64,000 nucleotides of DNA from Marasmius tenuissimus (lineage: Eukaryota > Basidiomycota > Agaricomycetes > Agaricales > Marasmiaceae). The position numbers and the translations under genes were made by a program. The notes beneath the pieces are model-generated. The model ran no database searches and was not told where the DNA came from. It saw only the letters and a program-made list of their open reading frames with translations. Positions 9,761-19,424 of the stretch are shown in pieces; the first letter of the stretch is position 1, and each line of letters starts with the position of its first letter. The stretch lies in contig JAQOTA010000060.1 of the NCBI GenBank assembly GCA_029532415.1, positions 2,232,001 to 2,296,000 of the forward strand, written 5' to 3'.

Positions 9761-11668
9761 CGCCTCATCCGTTTTGGATGTAGAGGCGTCCGAAGTAGCC
9801 GCAGCACGACCTTTAGCCTGAGAACTGGCCGCAGGTCGCTTCCTACAATCATCTGTCTTGTGCTTTCCGCCACAGAACATGCACAAGTTGTTCTTCTTCC
9901 GACGTTCCTTCTCTTCCAGCTTCAACTTTCCGTCCTTACCAAGATACTGGGCAACCGGGTTGGTAGTGTTGGAAGTCGGATTCGACCCAGAGTTGTTGTT
10001 GGTGTTGGACTTGTTGCTGGAGGAGTTGCCGGAACTCTTGTTGGAGCCACCAGAACTACTGGAACCTCTGGAAGAGTTGTTTGAACGATTTCCGGAGTTG
10101 TTGTTGGATCGGGAGTTGGAATTGGAATTGTTGTTGTTGGCTCGTTTTGCCGCTTGGCCCTCTCGGGATTTCTCCCCTTCACGTACCCAGTGCGTCCGGT
10201 TGTATTCCCGGCACACTACACGCAACTGTTTGAGAGTCGAAGGACAAGCACCAACGTTCGGAAGTAAATCTTTGATACACTTTGGCATAGCGCGATAATA
10301 GGCATGACGGAGAGTGTTCTCGCCGTAACCAATCTTGGCTGCGAGAGTGTTGAAACAAACCTCAAACTTTCCGATTTTCTCCCCTTCTCCCATCCGGAGG
10401 TTGTCAAACTTGTCTTCGGCTTCCTCTATCGTATCCACCTGTCCAAAGAACATTTCGAGTTCATCGAGGAATGCTTGGAGGCTGAACATCCAAGCGGGCG
10501 GATCAGAATTGGTTTCATAGGATAGGATTTCGGGTTGGAAATATTCAAGGCACATGCCACGGAGGTAGGAAATGATGTAGTGGATTTTATCGGCATCGGT
10601 AGGAAAGTCGGAGGGACGGTGATTGAAAACGATCATACATGAGACGATGAAGCTCGGAAGTTTGTCAGGTTGAGTTCCGTCGAAGATATCAGGTTCCTTG
10701 ACGTTCCCCTTCTTTTCCGGCTTCTTCCCAAGGAGCTGGGCAATGATTTTGTTATGCTCAAGCATGGATTGTACGAGTGCCATCATATTGAATTGGTAGA
10801 GATCGTTTCCAGGACCTCTAGGGAATCCAGGTCCCCCACCTCGTCCACCGGAGGGTCCTCCGCCAGGAGGTCCACCACCAGGTGGTCCGGGGGATCCGGG
10901 TGGTCCGGAATCACTGGGTTCGTGATCGGATCCATCGTCACCTTCCGGCTCCATATCCGTGTCTCCACCCCTGTTACTACCTGCTCGGGATCCGCCCCTA
11001 CTGCCACCTCAAGAGCCCTTGGGTTCTTTGACCTGTTTATGTGGATCAGATCCTTCGGGTAACGCTGTCTCTGTTGGTAGTTCAGTATCCCGGGGCATAA
11101 CCGGAGCTGTAACTAGAGGAGTGGATAAATGTTCTTTGTCAACGGCGGCATCGAAAGTAAAGTCATCAATTATCCCCTCATCGGCCTTGCTTTTCCCCTT
11201 AGCTGTTTTCGGAGGAGGTTCATTATGAGCCTTGTCAAGTGCTAGTGCTAGTTTTGCAGGATCAAGCACCCCTTGAGGATCTTCGATAGTAGCTGGAGAG
11301 AAAACTTGACGGGATGCGGGTTTCGGAGGTGGAGGAGGACGACTGGGAGTTTCGGGTACCTTGTCCCCTACATAGATGGTTCTGCCGTCCTCAAGTGTCC
11401 TGTATTTCGAAGCCATTGTTGTAGGACGTCGGAGCTTGCTAGGCGGAAGTGGTGCAACGGTATTAAGTGTGCCGATACGTAGAGTTGATTGTGCGTCAAT
11501 TTGATATTCGGAAGCACGGACGCTGCTGCCGAAAACCGCTTGTCGTTCTTTATGTCGACCGTAACGGTTGGTTGAGATGGATTCGGAAGCAGAGATACTT
11601 CCTACGAATTGGTTGGGTGGATCTTCGTCGAAGTGTCCAGGGAATTCAGGATTGACTTGTCTGGACAT
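9752..11668 (-). pseudogene. Chromovirus Gag with one internal TGA
   Basis: The ATG at 11668 lies 37 nt after the LTR. The same frame runs to the TAG at 9752, interrupted once by TGA at 11009-11011 within a Gly/Ser/Arg-rich stretch, again explained by CGA to TGA. The N-terminal part is Pro/Ser-rich. The central capsid region (about 10300-10800) contains the hydrophobic helices typical of Ty3 Gag. An Asn/Ser-rich linker follows, then a zinc knuckle CMFCGGKHKTDDC, whose CX2CX3HX4C spacing is one residue short of the usual CX2CX4HX4C. Gag forms the particle and packages RNA. Confidence 0.88.
9754..9760 (-). other. Putative -1 frameshift site at the gag stop
   Basis: In element sense, six A residues (two Lys codons) directly precede the gag TAG. 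The pol frame is -1 to gag and is open across this point through to the protease. Slippage on the A tract would fuse Gag to Pol. The base before the tract is G, so it is not a perfect X-XXY-YYZ heptamer. Confidence 0.45.
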
Positions 11669-11692
11669 TCAGTAATTTCAACTCAAGGTTCG

Positions 11693-11703
11693 AGAATTAA
11701 AAT
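11693..11703 (-). promoter_or_regulatory. Primer-binding site, self-priming type (11 nt)
   Basis: Two bases after the 5' LTR the element sense strand reads ATTTTAATTCT. It is the exact complement of AGAATTAAAAT inside the LTR at 11973-11983. No TGG start or match to a tRNA 3' end was seen. In Tf1 the first 11 nt of the mRNA fold back on the PBS and are cleaved to make the primer. The same length and layout are seen here. Confidence 0.6.
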
Positions 11704-11972
11704 ACTGTTAGGATCGTGCGGATATGACAGCCCGGACGGAAGTCCAGGCAAGAAGAGATGGAAGCCGACGTGCCGGAATGGACTAGTCGGAGTTAGAGAG
11801 ATTCTGACGACCGGAAGGCCGAACGGATGGCTGGACAATAGTTGAAAGTTTCACCAACGACACCGTTGAGTTGAGTTGTCCTTGACCGGAAGGGAAAGGA
11901 AGATAAAGATGTAGAGGAGATAGAGATAAAGAGACAGAATGAGACGAATGAGATAAAACGGAAACCAAGTTG

Positions 11973-11983
11973 ATTTTAATTCT
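11973..11983 (-). promoter_or_regulatory. Predicted transcript 5' end and self-primer
   Basis: AGAATTAAAAT in element sense starts 33 nt after the start of TATAAG (12016 down to 12011), a normal TATA-to-start distance. It is perfectly complementary to the PBS at 11693-11703, and the complementarity stops at exactly 11 nt on both sides. Confidence 0.5.
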
Positions 11984-12010
11984 GAGCAATACAAGTCGTG
12001 AAGTATTTAG

Positions 12011-12016
12011 CTTATA
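12011..12016 (-). promoter_or_regulatory. TATA box in the 5' LTR
   Basis: TATAAG in element sense lies 33 nt upstream of the predicted RNA start. A TATA-like run is also present at the same place in the 3' LTR and in the solo LTR. Confidence 0.5.
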
Positions 12017-12419
12017 TGTATCAATCTCTGAGACCTCCGAAGGGGTTTCGGCAATCGTAGTACCGAAGGTGAGTCAAGAGCGGGAGAGAATGTATGTACA
12101 GTACGGAATCCGAGACAGAGGATGAAGTCCCGGAGTCGGAGATGAATCGGAAATGAAGTGTCAGAATGGAATGTATGGGATGAGTCATAACAGAATGGAA
12201 AGCGGAATGTCAGAATGTAGAGTAAACGTACTACTCGGAAATGAACGGTGTATATGTATCTCCGATCTGTGAGTATCGGGGACAAGACGTCGGAATCCGA
12301 AGTCATGTTCCGGAAAGGATCGTGAAGGAAGAGAAAGCATAAAGTAGATTCCGAGTATCGGAATCTCTGGAAGGTGGATAGAAGCCTTCGGAAACCCCGG
12401 AACCGGCATGGATGTAACA

Positions 12420-12971
12420 TCTACACCATTCATTTCCAAGTAGTATGTATACTCTACATTCCGACATTCCGCTTTCCATTCTATCATGACTCATCCCGTA
12501 CATTCCATTCTGACACTTCATTTCTGATTCATCTCCGACTCCAGGACTTCACCCTCCGCCTCGGATTCTGTACTGTACATACATTCTCTCCCGCTCTTGA
12601 CTCACCTTCGGTACTACGATTGCCGAAACCCCTTCGGAGGTCTCAGAGATTGATACATATATAAGCTAAATACTTCACGACTTGTATTGCTCAGAATTAA
12701 AATCAACTTGGTTTCCATTTTATCTCATTCGTCTCATTCTGTCTCTTTATCTCTATCTCCTCTACATCTTTATCTTCCTTTCCCTTCCGGTCAAGGACAA
12801 CTCAACTCAACGGTGTAGTTGGTGAAACCTTCAACTATTGTCCAGCCATCCGTTTGGCCTTCCGGTCATCGGAATCTCTCTCCAACTCCGACTAGTTCAT
12901 TCCGGCACGTCGGCTTCCATCTCTTCTGCTCGGACTTCCGTCTGGGCTGTCATATTCGCACAATCCTAACA
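12420..12971 (+). repeat. Solo LTR, right fragment (plus orientation), starting with the chromovirus TSD copy
   Basis: Its first five bases are the duplicated TCTAC. The rest continues the solo LTR and ends CCTAACA, followed by TSD GTAAC at 12972-12976. It contains the same TATAAG and AGAATTAAAAT motifs in plus orientation. With the neighbouring LTR it makes a head-to-head inverted repeat. Confidence 0.85.
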
Positions 12972-12976
12972 GTAAC
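12972..12976. repeat. Target-site duplication GTAAC (right) of the solo LTR
   Basis: It matches 3447-3451 and closes the solo LTR after removal of the nested element. Confidence 0.85.
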
Positions 12977-13808
12977 CAATCAAGTATCCAATGAATTTCC
13001 TCCCCTGCATCTTGAAGTTCCAACAATTCCTTCCATGCCAGTCTGAAACTGTGTATCCATAACCAATGCCAGCATCTTGACTCCCAGTTCCAAAACCAAC
13101 ACCATTGGAACTCTACTAGTCAATTGTGTGAGTCACTCCATAACAATTCTTTCACAAGAATGTCAGATTATGTCTTGGAAACTATTTCTATGAACCACTC
13201 CAATACATTATATTGAGCCATCAGGGCCACCTTCTATTGAGTTATTTAGAAAAGCCTTAGATGTGTTGTGACCAATTGTGCATTCTCAAAGAAAGAATGG
13301 TATTGGTTTTGTATAGAGCTCTGCATGAGTTTGGTGGAAGTATAAAGGTCTTTATTGAATAGCCCTTGATCAGGGCTTTCCAACAAGCTCAAGAACAACT
13401 TAAACAGATGAAAACTGACCAAGATATGTGCCTTATAAGTTGAAGGTTCCCAGTTAAAATTAACCCAACTATGCACAAATCAAGGCCACAAAACCTGGGT
13501 TTGGCCAAACTCCAGTTTTATGCAGGTTTTTTGCGATTTTTGAGACCAATGCATATTAAACCCCATATATTATCTTATCTCTGCCCAATCTGTACAATCC
13601 TAACCCTAGCAGATATGTGCACTTTTCTGATTTCATCAGTCCCCTTTACAATTCCACTCATTTTGGTTTATTCCAGCTTCTGACAAATCTCATGTTTTCA
13701 GTTTTAGTCATATATCAAAAGTTCCATGGCAGTTTCTGCTTTCATACCTACCATAACACTTGCACCACACTACCTTCCTCTCATTCCTCCCTCCATGTTG
13801 CAGAGCAC
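12977..13808. other. CpG-depleted intergenic DNA
   Basis: This is the continuation of the decayed sequence left of 3447, with almost no CpG. The stretch around 13560-13605 ends in a motif (TACAATCCTAACCC) similar to the 3' end of the decayed LTR at 18985, so it may hold another LTR remnant. No gene is seen. Confidence 0.4.
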
Positions 13809-13831
13809 TTTTTTTTTTTTTTTTTTTTTTT
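13809..13831 (-). other. Poly(A) tail of the LINE
   Basis: Twenty-three consecutive T on the plus strand lie at the 3' end of the minus-strand LINE. The 3' untranslated part covers about 13832-14146. Confidence 0.8.
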
Positions 13832-14146
13832 GATCATATTCTTGTATACCGGTGTACGAACACAGTCCGGTCGCTATCTACAAATGCAGCATCCCACAAA
13901 TGCGTAATAACTGTATCCCCCGCTAGAAAGGAGGTGCGCCTCGATAGGAACCGCCCCTCAGAACGTATCCACAGTGTTTCACCAGCACTATGTGGTAAAT
14001 AGGGTTATATCGTCATGGGCTATGACGCACTGGTGCCCCCTGCTCCCACGTCCTTCCCCCCCGCCGCCTAGGCTCGGCAGCAAGAGCCCGCACACCCCTC
14101 CGTAGAGTCTACGGGGAGCTAATTCCAGCACACCAGCCCAGATGAC

Positions 14147-15847
14147 TTACCCAACTCCTTCTGCATCTGCTTGGGAGGGGAAGCCAAATGCCCTAGGGTT
14201 TGCCTTCAAAAAAGCTATAAGGCCCGGAAGCCGGTTAAGCGAAGCTCCGCGCTCAAGTTCTGAGCATCAGTACAGTACGTGTGCCCTGGTGCCAGGTTCC
14301 ACACCGCACAAGCAGGATAGATCTGCCTGAATGTTGAACCGCTGGTAGTACTCTCCAATCGGTGCGTGTCCCAGAATGCACCGAGTCATTCTGGTTGTCA
14401 ATGAAAGCGACCCTGCGGCCAACTTTAACCATGTCCCTCCCTTGAGGTACAATGGCTGGAGAGGCCGATCTTTTAGATCTTGTAGCTCGTAGAAGTGCCT
14501 GCCTCTATATGATGGGTCCTGGAAGCGTGATACCCACGCATCCTGGCCTGCTTTTGTGGCTTCTTGCCAAAGCCTATCCAGCGATGTTTGGGGCACTGCC
14601 CCCACGCCTACGGGGGGCAGTCCTCTAACAAATTCATGAGCGAGCTGGTGAATGCTCCATTTCGCTTTCGAAGGTACTTGGATGAAGGTCACCTTGCGGT
14701 CATCTCCTCCTGCAAACCAGTCAGATAACGCCCTACACACGGCCAGAGAGTGACTCTGTCCTGAGTGTATCGACGGGTCAATTGCCCGCTTTGCTGCAGC
14801 AATGCAATCCGTAAATAATACAAAGTGGTTGCTTTCCCCGCATGACATAGCCATGTAGGAAATTGCCACCCGTATAGCATAGAGCTCCGCATCCGGAGCC
14901 GTAACAACACCTGAAGTGTACCTGGTCTGATGAACCAAGTCTCCACTTCCGTAAATCATGGCCGCTGAGACGGCCTGATGTCTGGGGTTCTGCGGCACCG
15001 AAGCATCAGTAGCCGCAACAACCGTATCAGGATCATCTTCGAGTATCTCAAGCTTACGATCCAGAAATGTAACCCACTCAGCTAGGCTTTCAGACTCGGA
15101 CTTCTCCTTGTCCTTGGCTTGCTCAGTGAATGTAATGCGGTCAGGATACCTATCCCGCAATCTGTTGCCAGGGTTTGCATTCTCGTGTGTGGGATCAAAC
15201 TCCTCGGTAAGCTTAGTGGAGATCTTGTCGATCTCCATAACGGTGCCTTTGACCTTCTTCCGGACTGCTTCCGTAAGAGTGGCCAATGACTTGGGATGCG
15301 GGGTAGCATCTTTGACTTGTGCTCCCCTAAGTAGAGATCTTGTCGGGTGTGTGCTCGACAAGGTGGCTACCCTGTAATCCGCCCTTGTGGCAAGTTTACG
15401 AAGGTGAATGTGTATTGGGATGAGTCCCGCAAGGGCTTCAACTCTGCCTGTAGGTGATGTGCGAAAGGCACCAGTCGCTAGACATTCAGTCTCGCCTCTG
15501 TAGAACAGAGACATGACTAGGACATCGCAGTGATCAATGACCTCCCTGCGCATTGCAGGCCTGAGGGCAGCCAGTCTCTTAGAGACGTATGTGGCTACTC
15601 TCGGGCGATCTCCCTCATCTTTCTCTGGACGGATCATTACTGTCCAAGATGGGTGATTTGGTGCGCCCATCACTCTCTCCCCTTCCAGGTCCTTAGCTGA
15701 TGGTGCGTGTCTTATGAGCCGCCAGGGCGGTTCTTGGATAAACAGGATGTCAAACCGATCTTTCAACTCCTCGAGAAGTACATCAAGATACATATAGTTC
15801 TTGGCAATGTTAAAACTTAAGACTCTTATCCCTTGTGTCTCAGACAT
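14147..15847 (-). pseudogene. LINE ORF2 with endonuclease and RNase H but no reverse transcriptase
   Basis: The ATG at 15847 overlaps the ORF1 stop (TAATG). Residues about 1-125 match the start of an APE-type endonuclease (VLSFNIAKN, ILFIQEPPW). Near 15465 the protein jumps in frame to the region that normally follows RT, then to RNase H (AATDASVPQN, DAELYAIRVAI, FTDCIAAAKRA). So roughly the second half of the endonuclease and all of the RT are lost while the frame stays open for 526 codons. A TGA at 14267-14269 interrupts the C-terminal zinc region; the same frame continues to TAA at 14147. The protein could not reverse-transcribe; whether it is made is unknown. Confidence 0.85.
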
Positions 15848-16329
15848 TAAGCTAGACGTGGGGTTTGAGCGATGGGCCTTGTACCAGAACTGCGTTCACG
15901 TACCTCAGCATATTTAGCTTCGATCCAGACTCGGTCAAAGCGATGGCGCCAGAAGGGGCAGGCCCTTTCAGTTGCGGAGTGATTGCCCCTACAATTAGGG
16001 CATACCGGCGTATGAGGACATGGTTCTTCGTCGGTGGGAGGAATAGGCGGGTTGGCCTTTGGGTTACCCTTGCAGCAGCCCGCAACAAGCCGATGTTCAT
16101 CAGCTTTGTGGGGACTGCTACATTTGGGACATTGCTGCTGCGGAGCGCGGCATGCAGAGCTAGGGTGGCCCCACCTGTAGCATCTCTGGCACAGGGGGAC
16201 ACCTGGACTGGCTGGAGTAGATCGCACCAAACAGTTGCGTCCTTGGATGTGCATCGGCTTATCCAAGAGACGCTTTGCACGGGTTCCTGATTGAGAATCC
16301 CAAATATTGAAGAACACCGTACGCAGCAT
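15847..16329 (-). pseudogene. LINE ORF1 fragment, zinc-knuckle protein
   Basis: About 160 codons contain three zinc-knuckle-like motifs (CQRCYRWGHPSSAC, CPKCSSPHKAD..., CPNCRGNHSATERAC). This is the C-terminal nucleic-acid-binding part of a LINE ORF1 protein. The frame continues upstream past a TGA (another possible CGA to TGA) to about 16375 and then decays. The N-terminal part is missing. It ends in TAA overlapping the ATG of ORF2 by one base. Confidence 0.75.
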
Positions 16330-16621
16330 TCAAGGTAAGCCAGACCTACCATGTTCGACAGCAATGCGAGTCAGGAATATTTAAATTTTCGACACTATCA
16401 CTCAGTATTTGAGTTTGATTTAAGTACCCCGGCAGTGTCCTAAACCACCGACCTGTAAGTACTGTATCTGGGGCGGTCTGTATCTATGCCAGAATCATGT
16501 CTATTGTTGTAATATCACCTTGATTGGTAGATCAGGATGTACTAATACTATCAACTTGAACTGTAACATGGACATCTTACCAAACATCTTTTTTGTAGGT
16601 GTACACCTGCTACATCTTTCC

Positions 16622-16797
16622 TGCGTGTGAACATCTTTGCTAACATCTTGTTTTGAAGGGACAATTGCCGCATCTTGGAACGGGATATACAACCTTTGCA
16701 GCAACATAGTAAGCTACTGTACAGTATCTCCCAGCGTGACCGTGAGTGGCCACCTCATACCTCCTTGGGACCCGCCTTTGAGGTTTTGCCGATGCGT
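16622..16797 (+). repeat. Dispersed repeat, copy 1
   Basis: About 175 bp is closely similar to 19251-19424 in the same direction. Shared blocks include TGAACATCTTTGCTAACATC, GTGGCCACCTCATAC and TTGGGACCCGCCTTTG. Copy 1 continues into a 135-codon open frame. Confidence 0.7.
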
Positions 16798-17082
16798 ACT
16801 CCTGGAGCCGTCAACACTTGGATCGACACTGTCATCAGTTGTGCTGAGTGCCCAGCACCTCCAAAGCTTGATTATACCAAGCTCTTGTTCTTCAAGTACT
16901 CCCCTGTCATGGGTTGTTGGCTTTCTCAATCCTTCTCTTTCTATAATCCTATCTTATGTGATCCATTCTATACCGATTATCTAGATCATGAAACCTTCAT
17001 TGATTCTTATTATCCTGAAGACTCCAACGTAGATAATTACTTCGGTTGGGACAAGGTAGCTCTAGCCAATATGGGTGACTAG
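16675..17082 (+). CDS. Unrecognised open frame in repeat DNA
   Basis: This 135-codon plus-strand frame starts inside the dispersed repeat. It encodes an aromatic-rich polypeptide with no motif I recognise. It could be the remnant of a transposon protein or of a captured gene. The second copy of the repeat at 19251 does not keep the frame. Low confidence that it is expressed. Confidence 0.2.
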   Translation: MERDIQPLQQHSKLLYSISQRDREWPPHTSLGPAFEVLPMRTPGAVNTWIDTVISCAECPAPPKLDYTKLLFFKYSPVMGCWLSQSFSFYNPILCDPFYTDYLDHETFIDSYYPEDSNVDNYFGWDKVALANMGD

Positions 17083-18437
17083 CGTAACTGGTAGTATACT
17101 TAGTATACTTGAATCAATCATGCCTCCGAAGTGAAGCCTTGACCTGATACCAAGCTTCTGAGGCTCGACTTAGTCTCGCTTTCCGACCACCCATGCTTCC
17201 ACAGTGACTTCCTCTGTCTAGCTCTACTAGTACGGGTCTTCGTCAAGTCTGATTATATTAATCCTTAGTAAGATGCCTCTGTGTTACATCCATGCATCTT
17301 ACCCTGGTCTATCTCACCTAGTCACATCACACTTGGCTAGTCAAATCACCTCTGGACCCATTCCAGGTATTTCCAGGCTATTGTTCTAGCTCATCCAGAC
17401 ACTACTCCATCCCCAGCACTCAACCTTCACTTCCGCATGTCACGAAGTGCTGAACATCTATCAGAGACAGCAGAGGCAGAGAGCGGTGGTAGCAGGCTTG
17501 GAGAGGAGCAGCGGGCTCGACTCAGACAGAGATAAGGCAGAAACTGGTCCCAATGACAAGTTAGATCTATTGTAGAGAAGAAAAGCGAAGGAGACTGTAC
17601 TACTCACCTGGTCCCAACGACAAGAGGTCAAGATGAGGGACCAGGTGAAGACTAGCTAGTCTATATACCTATCCTACGGTCAGAGCTGGAGTTGGAGTGG
17701 CGTCTTCATGACACCGCACTTCAGTCTCTCACACCAAGTCCATCCCCGGAACCTCTACAGTCGGTAATGCCCATTTGGGATATGATCATCATTTGGGACA
17801 AACTGGCTTGACGGTGCAATCCTCCACTCTTTTTCGTCAGACTTTTTGTGGAATCATTCTTGACCTATGTGTGCTTATACTGAGCCAGCATAAAGAGGTG
17901 GGGAGCCCTATTTGCTGAGATATGGAATAAAGGATGGTGATTTTGGGCACAGGTCAAATATTGGTACAGTGATTATGAAAGCAGATGTCATCAGGAGACT
18001 CTTGGTATTGGTAGGCTTGTTTTGCATGATAATAAGAGCATTTTCAGATACCTAGCAGGGGCATAGCTGGGAGTAGGGAGGAGTAATGTCGAAGCCGGAC
18101 GAGATGAGGGCGCGAAACTCGCGAAAGGCGGTGATGGAAGTCATCGAATGTGACGGGTTTGGTAAGGCTTGGTGATACCCAGTGTTGCTACGCATTCAAA
18201 ACATAGATTATCAGCATGATGATGTCACATCCCAAATGCTGGTTCCGCGCTGATAACGAATTTTCGAGCTGATAAGAAGATCCTTCACCCACTACCCCCC
18301 TCAGTGGTCAATATGAGTTGATATATATCTTAAGCCAATGTATACATACCTTCCTAGACAGAAAGAACAAGGGGAAGGGGCGGTTGATATCTCTCAAAAC
18401 CCCCATCAAGATTTCACCGTCCCAAATGAGCATCACT

Positions 18438-18985
18438 GACTGTACTACTTCCACCTCCGCTTCCGGGACTCTTCCCATCTTATTCTGACTTATTCTGACC
18501 TACTTATCTCCGACTTCCGAGATATTCCCACACTCACTTATTCTAGTCATATCTTCATTCCATCATGCACTTATTCATTTCCGGTTCATTTCCCTTCTGG
18601 TACATTTCTCCCCGCATTTGACTTCCATATGATACATCAACATTTCCTGCACTTGACTCACTTATGATTCATTCATTTACTATAACCCTATATAAGCTCT
18701 ATACTTCTATCCTGTATCTTTAGACTCGAAATCAACCAGGTTTCAATCTGGGTCAACCCCCATCATGACTCTAATGTCTTTTCTTTCTCTCTTGCAACTT
18801 GTCCTCTTAGTCTGATAGAAGGACAGCTCAGTTCATGGTGCTGTTGGCGAAACCTTCAGCTACTGTCTGCTCTAGATCTGTTGCTCCCACACTCCTTCAT
18901 CTTATCTCTTTCCTATCCATCTATCCGACAGCATATAAAACTCCATATCTTATCTTATCTCTATCCGATCCGCACAATCCTAACA
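18438..18985 (+). repeat. Decayed LTR related to the chromovirus LTR
   Basis: It shares order and wording with the plus-oriented solo LTR: a TATAAGCTCTATACTT block like TATAAGCTAAATACTT, AAATCAACCAGGTTTC like AAATCAACTTGGTTTC, GTTGGCGAAACCTTCAGC like GTTGGTGAAACCTTCAAC, and the end GCACAATCCTAACA. The start could not be fixed. It is a diverged member of the same family. Confidence 0.6.
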
Positions 18986-19250
18986 CTCCAAGCCACTGGA
19001 GATATTCCCTTGATAAGACCACAGGTCCTAGTCGTGCCTCTGAAGTGAAACTCTCTTCAGTTATACGACTCCTACAGTTTTCAGAGATAAGGAGAGGCGC
19101 TACTCTCTCCTTATACTAGGATCTGAGCCTTTTACTAGCCACTTGGGACTCGCTCTAGTACTTGTATTACCTAGTCATTTTTTATCTGTTTTTATGCTAA
19201 AATTGCACAAAACAAGGCTCCGAAGCTGCTTTTTAATAGCAGGCACTACA

Positions 19251-19424
19251 ACGTGAACATCTTTGCTAACATCTTGTATTGAAGCTACATCCAACACATC
19301 TTGACACAGGGTATACAACCTCTGTAACAACATATTAAGCCACTGTACAATATCTATCAGCATGGTTATGGGTGGCCACCTCATACATCCTTGGGACCCG
19401 CCTTTGGGGTTTTGCCGATGGTTC
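19251..19424 (+). repeat. Dispersed repeat, copy 2
   Basis: See copy 1 at 16622-16797. It differs by scattered substitutions and diverges after TTTTGCCGATG. Confidence 0.7.

Larger units (their letters stand above)
3621..12419 (-). mobile_element. Full-length Ty3/gypsy chromovirus, inactivated, with an extra antisense gene
   Basis: This is an 8.8-kb LTR retrotransposon on the minus strand. Order in element direction: 5' LTR (11706-12419), 11-nt primer site, gag, pol (protease, RT, RNase H, integrase, chromodomain), an accessory gene on the opposite strand, polypurine tract, 3' LTR (3621-4334). The LTRs start TG and end CA, are 714 bp each, and differ at roughly a dozen or more positions by eye, so the insertion is not brand new. 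It sits inside a solo LTR of its own family, in reverse orientation. Gag and pol carry in-frame stops, so the copy cannot move by itself. The chromodomain and self-priming arrangement suggest a relative of Tf1-like chromoviruses; that placement is inferred, not from a phylogeny. Confidence 0.95.
11706..12419 (-). repeat. 5' LTR of the chromovirus (714 bp)
   Basis: This is the promoter-bearing LTR in element sense. It is followed directly by the TSD TCTAC at 12420-12424. It holds a TATA box (12011-12016) and the predicted RNA start (11983). Its inner 550 bp form a near-perfect inverted repeat with the solo-LTR fragment to the right. Confidence 0.95.
13809..16380 (-). mobile_element. LINE (non-LTR retrotransposon), internally deleted
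   Basis: The minus-strand copy ends in a poly(A) tail (23 T on the plus strand, 13809-13831). It has a CCHC-type ORF1 fragment, then ORF2 starting with an apurinic endonuclease and ending with RNase H. The reverse transcriptase is missing. The 5' end is truncated or decayed near 16380; no clear target-site duplication was found. CpG content is normal, so it is younger than the surrounding DNA. Confidence 0.85.

Noticed and set aside
9858..10298. 146-codon plus-strand frame rich in Leu/Glu
   Set aside because: Antisense of the Asn/Ser-rich linker of Gag; the composition is a product of the repeated codons.
11693..11710. GGTTCGA-like string next to the 5' LTR, considered as a tRNA T-loop primer match
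   Set aside because: It is not a match to a tRNA 3' end and has no TGG start. The exact 11-nt LTR complement explains the site better.
13801..13835. Long T run considered as a terminator or microsatellite
   Set aside because: Its position at the 3' end of a minus-strand LINE makes it the poly(A) tail.
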